DNA of 9,006 bases from OLB11 sp044234005. GTDB lineage: Bacteria; Bacteroidota; Bacteroidia; Chitinophagales; Chitinophagaceae. The notes beneath the pieces are model-generated. The model saw nothing but the letters and a program-made list of their open reading frames with translations, was not told the origin of the DNA and made no database searches. Within the stretch, counting starts at the first letter, position 1, and each line of letters opens with the position of its first letter. The stretch lies in contig JBIIJE010000101.1 of assembly GCA_044234005.1 (NCBI GenBank), forward strand, positions 1 through 9,006. The letters are read 5' to 3'. The translations under genes and the position numbers were made by a program. Below are positions 1 to 7,211 of the stretch, in pieces.

Positions 1-2
1 CA

Positions 3-2195
3 TTAAATTATTCGATTCAAAAATCGGATGAGAATGGTAAACCGATTGGGGGTGTGAAGAATGGAACAATTTCAGTGCCAACTAAGGTCTCAACATCGGT
101 GCAATTCAACCAGTTTTTAGATGTTGCTGAATTGAATTTAAATCCTGGTGATAAGCTTAGTTATTATTTTACCGCATGCGATAATGATGCGGTGAATGGT
201 AGTAAGTGCGGGAAAAGTGCATTGTTTAGCTACGAAAAACCTACCTTAAAACAAGTCGATTCAATCATAGAAAAAACACAAGAGCAAATCACAAAGGATT
301 TGAATAATACCGCCAAACAAAGCGATAAGATGGATAAGGAAATCAAAGAGATGCAAGAGAAACTATTGCAGAAAAATGATTTGGATTGGCAAGACAAACA
401 GCAGGTTGATGACATGATGAAGCGCAATGAAAACATGCAAAAGCAAATTGATGAAATCAAACAAAAATTTGAACGTAATAATAAACAAACCGAAAAGAAA
501 GATTATTCTGATGAAATAAAAGAAAAGCAAGAGAATGTAGAGAAATTATTAGATGAGTTGAAAAACAATCAGCTGAATGAGAGGATGAAAAAGATGGAAG
601 AGTTGATGAAGTTGCTCAATAAAGATAAATTGTTTGAACAACTCAAACAAATGGAGCAAGATAATCAGCTCATGGAAAAAGATTTAGACAGAATGGTTGA
701 AATGATGAAGCAATTGGAGCGTGATATGCGTATGGAAGATATTGGTAAAAAGGCACAAGAATTAGCAAAAAAGCAAGATGAATTAAATAAGCAAACAGAA
801 GCAAAAACAAAAAGTGATGAAGAGTTAAAGAAAGCGCAAGATGAGTTAAAGAAGGAGATGGATGAGTTAAAGAAGGAGATGGATGAGGTTAAGAAATTAA
901 ATGAGAGCATGGAGAATCCAACAGACATGAGTCAAATGGAAATGGCTGCGGAAGACGCAAAAAGTGAAATGCAAAATAGTTCCAACGAACTAAGTAAAGG
1001 CAATAAATCGAAGGCGTCTAAGTCACAAAAGTCAGCGAAAGAAAGCTTGGAGAAGCTTGCCAAGCAGATGGATGCGGCCTCGGGTGGCGGTGAAGATCAA
1101 TTGGAAGTCGATATGAAAGCGGTGCGTCAAATATTGCAAAATTTAATTCGCATGTCATTTGCGCAAGAAGATTTAATTGCTGAAGTGAGAACTACTTTTA
1201 TTTCAGATCCTAGGTATGTGGAAAATGTAAAAGTGCAGCAGAAGCTCAGGACAGATAGCAAAATGATAGCAGATAGTTTATTTGCTTTAAGTAAGCGTTT
1301 GGCAGTGCTAGCTTCAACCGTAAATAAAGAAATCGATGGCATCAATCGTAATATGGAAACTGCAATTGGTTTGCTCGAAGCAAGAAACGTGAGTCAAGCT
1401 GGTGTGAATCAACAATATGTAATGACGGGTGCGAATAATTTAGCGCTTATGTTGAATGAGGTCATGCAAGAATTGCAAAGGAAAGAAGCTGAACAACAGC
1501 AGAAAGAGGGCGACGGGTCTTGTAATAAACCTGGTAAAAAGCCCGGTAAGAAACCTGGTAAAAAGCCTGGTAAATCCATGGGCATGCAATTAGGTGATAT
1601 TATGACAAAGCAGCAACAATTAGGTTCGGCGATGCAGCAGCTTAAAGCAAAAATGGAAGGCAAGGATGGAAAAGAAGGCAAGGATGGAAAAGAAGGCAAA
1701 GATGGAAAGGACGGTAAGGATGGTAAAAATGGGCAATCGGGCAAGGATGGGCAAGACAGTGAAAATGGCGGGGGGGAGTCTGAACAAATGGCGCGCATCG
1801 CGGCTCAGCAATCTGCTTTGCGTAAACAGCTAAACGATATTAACGAGCAGTTGAAGAAAGAAGGTAAGAGTAATCCTTTGATTAATAAAATTCAAAGTGA
1901 CATGGATCGAAACGAGACTGAAATCGTAAATAAGCGAATGACAAATGACATGCTTCGACGTCAATCAGAAATTATGTCTCGTTTATTAGAAGTAAAAGAT
2001 GCTTTGCGTCAACAAGAACAAGGCGAGGAGCGTGAATCAAATGCCGCGAAGGATCAAAATCGAGAAATTCCACAACAGCTTAAAGATATTTTGAAGGACA
2101 AGCAATCGGTGATTGATTACTATAAAGCTGTGCCTGCTGATTTAAAACCTTATTACAAAAAAATGGTAGAAGACTATTTTAACATTATTAAATAA
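3..2195 (+). CDS. DUF4175-family coiled-coil protein (5' partial)
   Basis: The reading frame is open from base 3 to a TAA at 2193-2195, so the start lies left of the window and the apparent GTG start at 54 is internal; 730 residues are visible. The first ~75 residues end in a beta-rich segment, YYFTACDNDAVNGSK then KPTL, which I recognise from Bacteroidota DUF4175 proteins (usually about 1100 residues, with N-terminal membrane helices not visible here). A very long, charged Lys/Glu/Gln/Met coiled coil follows (roughly bases 240-1060), then a helical region, a KPGK tract (1527-1574), a collagen-like GK(D/E) tract (1659-1754) and another helical region. The C-terminus (ending YKAVPADLKPYYKKMVEDYF) is also typical of the family. 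Its biochemical function is not established; an inner-membrane-anchored envelope role is inferred from the family's membrane helices. Family call fairly sure; function unknown. Confidence 0.82.
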   Translation, partial: LNYSIQKSDENGKPIGGVKNGTISVPTKVSTSVQFNQFLDVAELNLNPGDKLSYYFTACDNDAVNGSKCGKSALFSYEKPTLKQVDSIIEKTQEQITKDLNNTAKQSDKMDKEIKEMQEKLLQKNDLDWQDKQQVDDMMKRNENMQKQIDEIKQKFERNNKQTEKKDYSDEIKEKQENVEKLLDELKNNQLNERMKKMEELMKLLNKDKLFEQLKQMEQDNQLMEKDLDRMVEMMKQLERDMRMEDIGKKAQELAKKQDELNKQTEAKTKSDEELKKAQDELKKEMDELKKEMDEVKKLNESMENPTDMSQMEMAAEDAKSEMQNSSNELSKGNKSKASKSQKSAKESLEKLAKQMDAASGGGEDQLEVDMKAVRQILQNLIRMSFAQEDLIAEVRTTFISDPRYVENVKVQQKLRTDSKMIADSLFALSKRLAVLASTVNKEIDGINRNMETAIGLLEARNVSQAGVNQQYVMTGANNLALMLNEVMQELQRKEAEQQQKEGDGSCNKPGKKPGKKPGKKPGKSMGMQLGDIMTKQQQLGSAMQQLKAKMEGKDGKEGKDGKEGKDGKDGKDGKNGQSGKDGQDSENGGGESEQMARIAAQQSALRKQLNDINEQLKKEGKSNPLINKIQSDMDRNETEIVNKRMTNDMLRRQSEIMSRLLEVKDALRQQEQGEERESNAAKDQNREIPQQLKDILKDKQSVIDYYKAVPADLKPYYKKMVEDYFNIIK
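840..881 (+). repeat. Two exact 21-bp tandem repeats, one coiled-coil heptad each
   Basis: The unit GATGAGTTAAAGAAGGAGAT plus G occurs twice back to back (840-860, 861-881), in frame, each encoding DELKKEM. Degenerate copies flank it (ELKKAQ before, DEVKK after). Each unit is exactly one heptad, so copy-number change would lengthen the coiled coil without shifting its register. Confidence 0.85.
1527..1574 (+). repeat. KPGK tandem repeat, four 12-bp units
   Basis: Four consecutive 12-bp units encode K-P-G-K. Third-position differences (CCT/CCC, AAA/AAG) show that the units have diverged synonymously while the peptide is unchanged. This strongly basic linker lies between two helical parts of the DUF4175 protein. 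Confidence 0.85.
1659..1754 (+). repeat. Collagen-like GKD/GKE repeat tract
   Basis: An in-frame run of Gly-X-Y triplets (GKD, GKE, later GKN, GQS, GKD, GQD) without proline. At DNA level an 18-bp unit coding GKDGKE is repeated perfectly at 1659-1676 and 1677-1694, with a third near-copy from 1695. It is followed by a short Glu/Gly-rich stretch. Slippage in such a tract can alter length in 9- or 18-bp steps without breaking the frame. Confidence 0.85.
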
Positions 2196-2228
2196 GCTTT
2201 TACATTTTTCAGAAATTAAATTTTACTT

Positions 2229-3161
2229 ATGAAAAATTTACTCTTTTTATTTTTTGCGTTTACTGCACTGAAATCTTTTGCACATGGATTCGATGAAAAT
2301 GAATTGGCGATTCCAATTAACGATTTTCAGATTGTAGGCAGTTTAGTTACCCCTGGTCATGCGCATGGAGCGATGCCTTTGGTGATTATTATTGCGGGTA
2401 GTGCGCCTACTGATAGAAATTGTAATGGTCAAGGGTTTAAGACTGACGCATATAAAAAAATGGCGCAAATGTTAGCCCTTAAAGGTATAGCAAGTTATCG
2501 TTATGATAAACGAGGAATTGGTTCAAGCACAAATCCATATTTTAAAGAATCGGATTTGCGATTTACCAATATGGTTGACGATGCAAAAATGATTATAGAA
2601 TATTTTTCCAAAGATGCAAAATACAACCAAATAGTAATTGTTGGCCACAGCGAAGGTTCATTAGTAGGTATGATGGCAGCAAGTGAAAAAAATAAATTTG
2701 TTTCGATTGCAGGAGTTTCGACGTCGGCTGATGTGGTTTTGCAAGAGCAACTGAAAGGTAAATTGGGCGATTTGGAAGGAGTTACGTTCAAGCGAATTGA
2801 TAGTTTAAAGAAAGGAAAAAAGGTATATCCAGACCCGAATTTAGCTATGATTTTTCGGGAAGATGTTCAACCCTATTTCATTTCTTGGCTCAAACTAAAC
2901 CCAAGTAGTGAAATTAAAAAACTTAAGAATCAAGTACTTATTATTAATGGTACCAAAGACTTGCAAGTTCCTGAAAAGAATGCTACTGAATTAGCCAAAG
3001 CAAATAAGAATTCAACTTTGTTAATCATCCCTAATATGAATCATTGCTTAACTGAAATAGCAAGTGATGATCAGGCCGAAAACTTGTCAAGTTATAACAG
3101 TCCCGAGCTCGCACTTTCTAAAATGATGATGGATGAGATTGTGGCTTTTATAAAGAAGTAG
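2229..3161 (+). CDS. Secreted alpha/beta hydrolase (esterase/peptidase-like)
   Basis: A 310-residue alpha/beta-hydrolase-fold protein. Residues 1-18 (MKNLLFLFFAFTALKSFA) are a signal peptide, so it should act outside the cytoplasm. Visible active-site features are the nucleophile elbow GHSEGS (139-144, Ser141), a probable acid Asp244 in NGTKDLQVP and a His272 in NMNHCL, giving a complete Ser-Asp-His set. An oxyanion-side loop IAGSAPTDRN (55-64) and the YRYDKRGIGSS segment (90-100) are typical of COG1073-like hydrolases. The substrate cannot be told from sequence: carboxylesterase, acyl-peptidase or similar are all possible. It starts 33 bp after the DUF4175 gene with no clear terminator between them, so the two are probably co-transcribed. 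ATG 2229 is chosen because it gives an intact signal peptide. Length is normal and nothing looks broken. Confidence 0.87.
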   Translation: MKNLLFLFFAFTALKSFAHGFDENELAIPINDFQIVGSLVTPGHAHGAMPLVIIIAGSAPTDRNCNGQGFKTDAYKKMAQMLALKGIASYRYDKRGIGSSTNPYFKESDLRFTNMVDDAKMIIEYFSKDAKYNQIVIVGHSEGSLVGMMAASEKNKFVSIAGVSTSADVVLQEQLKGKLGDLEGVTFKRIDSLKKGKKVYPDPNLAMIFREDVQPYFISWLKLNPSSEIKKLKNQVLIINGTKDLQVPEKNATELAKANKNSTLLIIPNMNHCLTEIASDDQAENLSSYNSPELALSKMMMDEIVAFIKK

Positions 3162-3455
3162 TTTCTTGTTGCTTGTTTTTTATAAGGTTTGTCGTCATGA
3201 ATCTCTTTGATGGGTTTCTTTATCATGCTGCTAAATGCGCTTTGTCAGTATAAACCCAGATTCAGCATTAGAAATGTTGAAACGATTCAGAAGCTGTAAT
3301 TCGGGGTAACCCCAACTAGCGCACTAGAATTTTCCTTCCCCAAATCCTATCGCGTAATTCGGGATAAAACCTTTTTATAACAATATGCTAAAACTTTTAG
3401 CCAAAAATAGAAAGCGACTTACCCGAAATTGCATGCATCAATTATATCTAGATTC
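3162..3455 (+). other. Non-coding gap with short repeats before dnaE-like gene
   Basis: No convincing gene on either strand. It holds a 10-bp direct repeat GTAATTCGGG (3296-3305 and 3354-3363), a loosely inverted partner ACCCGAAATT (3421-3430), a small GGGG-TAA-CCCC hairpin (3303-3313) and the palindrome at 3387-3401. I see no TAnnTTTG promoter with exact spacing; TAAGGTTTG near 3183-3191 has one extra spacer base. No rho-independent terminator is evident after the hydrolase gene: AAGAA/TTCTT around its stop codon is a weak stem. The promoter of the polymerase gene is presumably here but I cannot place it. Confidence 0.55.
3387..3401 (+). promoter_or_regulatory. Perfect palindrome, possible operator
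   Basis: GCTAAAACTTTTAGC reads the same on both strands around a central C: 7-bp arms and one middle base. It lies 55 bp before the preferred GTG start of the polymerase gene, where a repressor site would be expected. Which regulator would bind is unknown; I do not recognise it as a characterised LexA box. It could also be chance in AT-rich DNA. Confidence 0.3.
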
Positions 3456-6398
3456 GTGCTACTCAATTGTCATACACAATACAGTTTTGGTTATGGTATT
3501 TTTCGTACTGAAGAGCTATGTGCATTAGCGCAACATAATGGCTATGCTGATTTTGTATTGACAGATATCAATAATACATCTGCTTGTATTGATTACATTC
3601 GTATCGCGCAAAGTAAGCATATTACGCCGCGTGTTGGTATCGACTTTCGAAATGGCGTGGAACAACAGTATGTAGGTATTGCACGCAATAATCAGGGTTT
3701 TCATGAGTTGAATACGCATTTGTCAAAATATTTACATGCCAATCAAAAATTTGAAGTACAAGCACCGGCATTCGACCATTGTTTTATCATTTATCCATCG
3801 CAACAATATACAGGCTGGGCACTTCGCGAAAATGAATATGTAGGGGTGTCATCTTTTGACTTGCCTTATTTGCAATTTATTCCATCTTATCGTCGAACAC
3901 ATAAACTAGTAATTTTGCAAACGGTCACATTTGCACAGAAGCAACATTTTAACGCACACCGTTTGCTGCGCGCCATTGATGAAAATAGGTTGCTGAGTAA
4001 ATTGCCAATTAGCCACCAAGCCAAGGGTAATGAGTATATCATCCCGCAATCAACATTGCAATTGCAATTTGCTTCGCATCCACAAATTGTCGCGAACACA
4101 AAATATATTTTGCAAAATTGTACAGTTGATTTGGCCTTTGGGAAATTGAGTAATAAAAATTTACAATTCTATACACATAGTCATGCTGAGGATATGGAAT
4201 TGCTTCGGAGTGAATGTATGAAGGGTTTGTCTTACAGATATGGGCATTCAAGTGATGTGGTTTTACAACGCATCGAAAAGGAGTTAGAAGTTATATCACA
4301 ACTCAATTTCGCATCTTATTTTTTAATCAATTGGGATATCATTAAATATGCGCAACACAAAAATTATTTTTATGTAGGTCGAGGAAGTGGTGCAAATAGC
4401 ATCTTAGCCTATCTATTGCGCATTACGAATGTGGATCCCATCGAATTGGATTTGTATTTTGAACGATTCATAAATTTATATCGTAACAATGCTCCCGATT
4501 TTGATATGGATTTTTCATGGACAGATCGGGATGATATAACTAGATATATTTTCGATAGATTCGGTCATAAGCGAACTGCTTTGCTTGGTGCATACAATAC
4601 CTATCAGCATGATGCTGTTATTCGGGAGTTGGGTAAAGTGTTTGGTTTGCCGCCAAGTGAAATCGATAGTCTGCAACGTGTGACGGATGTAAATCAAACT
4701 GATCATATCGGAAAATTAGTATTGCAATATAGTCATCTCATTAAAGGTTTTCCTAGCCATTTGAGTATTCATTCGAGTGGGATATTAATTTCCGAAAAAC
4801 CCATTCATACATATAGTGCAACCATTATGCCGCCTAAAGGTTATCCTACCGTACAGTTTAGTATGCTAGAGGCAGAAGATATTGGTTTGTATAAGTTCGA
4901 CATTCTCAGTCAACGTGGCTTGAGTAAAATAAAAGATGCCGTTGATATTGTAAAGCAGAATAAAGGCGTGTCGATAGATATTCATGATATCAATAGATTT
5001 AAAAAAGATCCTGCAATTCGAGAGTTACTTCAGCACGGCAAAACCATAGGGTGCTTTTATGTAGAGTCACCTGCTATGCGGATGTTGCTTACGAAATTAC
5101 GTGCGGATGATTATTTACGACTAGTGGCAGCAAGTTCAATTATTCGGCCTGGCGTTTCAAAAAGTGGGATGATGCGGGAATATATTTTGCGCTATCGACA
5201 TGAACATTTACGTGAGAAAGCGCGACAAGAATTACCCGATCTGTATTTACTACTCGAGGAAACATATGGCGTAATGGTGTATCAAGAGGATGTAATAAAA
5301 ATAGCACATGAGTTTGCAGGATTGAGTTTGGCGGAATCGGATTATTTGCGAAGAGGAATGTCCTGGAAATTCAAACAACGGAATGAATTTGATAAGGTGC
5401 AGCAAAATTTTTTTAAAAACTGCCGGTTAAAAGGTTATGCTGAAAAGTCCATACAAGATATTTGGCTACAAATTGAAAGCTTCGCCAATTATGCATTTTC
5501 CAAAGGACATTCTGCAAGCTATGCTGTAGAAAGCTATCAGGCATTGTATCTGAAAGCATATTTTCCATTGGAGTATATGGTGGCTACCTTAAACAATGGG
5601 GGTGGATTTTATCGAACTGAGTTGTATGTGCACGAAGCACGTATGGCAGGTGCTGTTATTGAACCGCCTTGTGTCAATAAGAGTAGCAGTCAATGTGTTA
5701 TTCATGACAACGTAATTTATTTAGGATTCAATATGATAGCTGAATTAGAACATGATACAATCAACGTACTTATTCAGGAGCGGAAACGAAACGGGGTGTT
5801 TCAGGATTTGTATGATTTTATAAATCGAGTACCATTGAGTATTGAACAAATGCGAATTTTACTACGTGCCAATGCTTTTTCGTTTACGGGTAAAATGAAA
5901 AAGGAAATGTTATGGGAGATGTATGGTGTCATGCAACCTGCGGTGAAGAAAAATATTTTGCCCGAATTGTTTCCCAAAGAATCGCCTAGTTGGGAATTGC
6001 CTGATTTGACCACGAGTCTTATTGATGAGGCTTTTGACGAAATGGAGTTGTTTGGATTTACATTGAGATCACCTTTTGAATTATTGAAAAAACCTTTGTC
6101 GAATGAGTTGTGCGCACGCGATTTGAAGAAGTATTTGAATCGACAAATTATTATCACAGGTTATCTGATAAGTGTAAAGTACACACGAACATCTAAAGGT
6201 GAACGTATGTATTTTGGGACTTTTATTGACATACATGGAGAGTGGTTAGATACAGTTCATTTTCCAAATTCGGCTAAACATTTTCCATTTTATGGTACAG
6301 GTTGTTACGAACTTACGGGTAAGGTAGTTGATGAGTTTGATTTTTTAAGTATCGAAGTCCACGCTATGAACAAGCTGGAGAATGTGGAGCTAGTATAG
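3456..6398 (+). CDS. Short DNA polymerase III alpha subunit (accessory DnaE type)
   Basis: C-family DNA polymerase, 980 residues from GTG 3456. An N-terminal PHP domain begins LLNCHTQYSF and has LTDINNTSA and GIDFRN. The polymerase core carries GRGSGANS (308-315) and PDFDMDF with catalytic Asp348 and Asp350; the third catalytic Asp482 is in LYKFDILS. Further family blocks are FYVESPAMRMLL, ETYGVMVYQEDV and FANYAFSKGHSASYA. A helix-hairpin-helix-like part (DFINRVPLSIEQMRILLRA) and a C-terminal OB fold (about 890-970) follow. Replicative DnaE in this phylum is larger; this short form resembles the second DnaE that often accompanies a Y-family polymerase in damage-inducible cassettes, so translesion synthesis is inferred. 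Start: the frame is closed by TAG 3408, its first in-frame ATG is 4194, and only TTG 3429 or GTG 3456 precede the conserved N-terminus. GTG gives M-LLNCHTQYS, matching where relatives begin; TTG would add nine residues. Confidence 0.88.
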   Translation: MLLNCHTQYSFGYGIFRTEELCALAQHNGYADFVLTDINNTSACIDYIRIAQSKHITPRVGIDFRNGVEQQYVGIARNNQGFHELNTHLSKYLHANQKFEVQAPAFDHCFIIYPSQQYTGWALRENEYVGVSSFDLPYLQFIPSYRRTHKLVILQTVTFAQKQHFNAHRLLRAIDENRLLSKLPISHQAKGNEYIIPQSTLQLQFASHPQIVANTKYILQNCTVDLAFGKLSNKNLQFYTHSHAEDMELLRSECMKGLSYRYGHSSDVVLQRIEKELEVISQLNFASYFLINWDIIKYAQHKNYFYVGRGSGANSILAYLLRITNVDPIELDLYFERFINLYRNNAPDFDMDFSWTDRDDITRYIFDRFGHKRTALLGAYNTYQHDAVIRELGKVFGLPPSEIDSLQRVTDVNQTDHIGKLVLQYSHLIKGFPSHLSIHSSGILISEKPIHTYSATIMPPKGYPTVQFSMLEAEDIGLYKFDILSQRGLSKIKDAVDIVKQNKGVSIDIHDINRFKKDPAIRELLQHGKTIGCFYVESPAMRMLLTKLRADDYLRLVAASSIIRPGVSKSGMMREYILRYRHEHLREKARQELPDLYLLLEETYGVMVYQEDVIKIAHEFAGLSLAESDYLRRGMSWKFKQRNEFDKVQQNFFKNCRLKGYAEKSIQDIWLQIESFANYAFSKGHSASYAVESYQALYLKAYFPLEYMVATLNNGGGFYRTELYVHEARMAGAVIEPPCVNKSSSQCVIHDNVIYLGFNMIAELEHDTINVLIQERKRNGVFQDLYDFINRVPLSIEQMRILLRANAFSFTGKMKKEMLWEMYGVMQPAVKKNILPELFPKESPSWELPDLTTSLIDEAFDEMELFGFTLRSPFELLKKPLSNELCARDLKKYLNRQIIITGYLISVKYTRTSKGERMYFGTFIDIHGEWLDTVHFPNSAKHFPFYGTGCYELTGKVVDEFDFLSIEVHAMNKLENVELV

Positions 6399-6401
6399 TT
6401 G

Positions 6402-6441
6402 AATCTCAGAGTAACAAAATGTTTAACATCTGATTTATTTT
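6402..6441 (+). terminator. Possible weak terminator after the polymerase gene
   Basis: An interrupted stem can be drawn as AATC/GATT (6402-6405 with 6432-6435), AGA/TCT (6408-6410 with 6429-6431) and AACA/TGTT (6413-6416 with 6420-6423), followed by a T-rich TTATTTT. It is AT-rich and has bulges, so it is a weak candidate only. Confidence 0.25.
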
Positions 6442-6467
6442 AATCACTTTTACCCGAAAGGAAGATT

Positions 6468-7211
6468 ATGGAATTTAATAAATTAGTTTGAGGTGCAAAT
6501 AAAGAATCAAATGATGAGCAATCTGTGTAAGATATTCTAGATGCTTGATTTTTTTCTAATGCAGCATTTCAGCATCAAGGCTGGAGTATGAAATTACCAA
6601 CCGCATGTGGTAGAGATGGAGATGTAATTTGTCTTCATGGTTCAACTAAAAATCTTACGCTGAGTTAATTACTTGGCGGGTAAACATTTAGTATCAGCTT
6701 TACACATTTGGATTGTATCATACTCGCAAGAGGTTTTTTTGATACAGGTGCGAATTATCATTCTCTCATTATTCAAGGTAAATCCGTCTTGGAAGGAGAT
6801 GAAGTTGAAAGAATGAAAGCGCTTGAAATTATTACAGACAATGTCGTACAAGGTAGATGGAAGGACGTGCCAGTCGGTAATGGGAGCCAACTGAAGGCAA
6901 CCATGGTTGCTAAATTTACAATTGATCGTGCTTCAGTTAAAATCCAAAGTGGAGGTCCTTTAGGCGGCCAGAATTTAAGTAAAAAGGTATGGTCAGGTGA
7001 AATTCCATTGAAGCATGTTGCTTATATACCCGTAAAGGATAAAAAGTTTGAAGAGGATTTGCCAATGAGTAAAAGTGTGGCTGAATATTGGACTCGTCAT
7101 AAGATCTATACGCAGTGTTATCTAGTTTATAAATTTATTATTATCTATTTAGGTATTTTAGAAATTCTCAAATTAGGCTCTATCTTTGCACAATGCAAAA
7201 TTTGGATGTAA
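6468..7211 (+). pseudogene. Decayed FMN-binding PNPOx-like (NimA-like) gene
   Basis: One frame from ATG 6468 reads as a pyridoxamine-5'-phosphate-oxidase-like flavoprotein of the NimA/flavin-nucleotide-binding type, interrupted by five stops: TGA 6489, TAA 6528, TGA 6546, TAA 6666 and TAA 6681. Between the stops the family pattern is clear: GAN, DILDA, LPTACGRDGDVICLHGSTKN, FTHLDCIILAR, NYHSLIIQGK, ALEIITDNVVQGRW, LKATMV, and VWSGEIPL. No frameshift is needed. Each stop is one base from the residue I expect (Arg, Tyr or His, Gly, Gln, Gln/Lys). Normally conserved residues are also changed: the block usually like RSAFHHS-NYRS reads RGFFDTGANYHS, PTAYGR reads PTACGR, and LDG reads LDC. The frame continues beyond the natural C-terminus (near WTRHK, base 7103) to TAA 7209, overlapping the next gene by 19 bp. 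Intact relatives are about 200-220 residues and bind FMN. A short product from an internal start such as TTG 6708 is possible but would lack the N-terminal third. Confidence 0.82.
7156..7188 (+). promoter_or_regulatory. Bacteroidota-type promoter for the phosphorylase gene
   Basis: TATCTTTG at 7181-7188 exactly fits the Bacteroidota -7 consensus TAnnTTTG. A weak -33-like TTTTA lies at 7156-7160, 20 bp upstream. The -7 element ends only four bases before ATG 7193, so transcription would begin at or within a few bases of the start codon. The element lies inside the tail of the upstream pseudogene. Confidence 0.45.

Noticed and set aside
54..56. GTG at 54 as start of the DUF4175 gene
   Set aside because: The same frame is open back to base 3 and the upstream codons read as part of the same beta-rich domain, so the gene is cut by the window edge.
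1409..1811. Long open frames on the minus strand opposite the KPGK and GKD tracts
   Set aside because: They are antisense shadows of the low-complexity repeat codons (Pro/Ser/Phe/Leu-rich translations) with no family resemblance.
2201..2208. TACATTTT upstream of the hydrolase gene as a promoter
   Set aside because: It misses the final G of TAnnTTTG and no TTG-like -33 element is present at proper distance; co-transcription with the preceding gene is simpler.
3197..3253. 18-codon ORF starting ATG in the gap before the polymerase gene
   Set aside because: Very short, no recognisable motif, no promoter or ribosome-binding signal; expected by chance.
6468..6710. Alternative genetic code or selenocysteine readthrough explaining TGA/TAA in the flavoprotein gene
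   Set aside because: Both TGA and TAA occur, at positions where different residues are expected, and TAA terminates the DUF4175 and phosphorylase genes. No special stem-loop is evident. Point-mutation decay is simpler.
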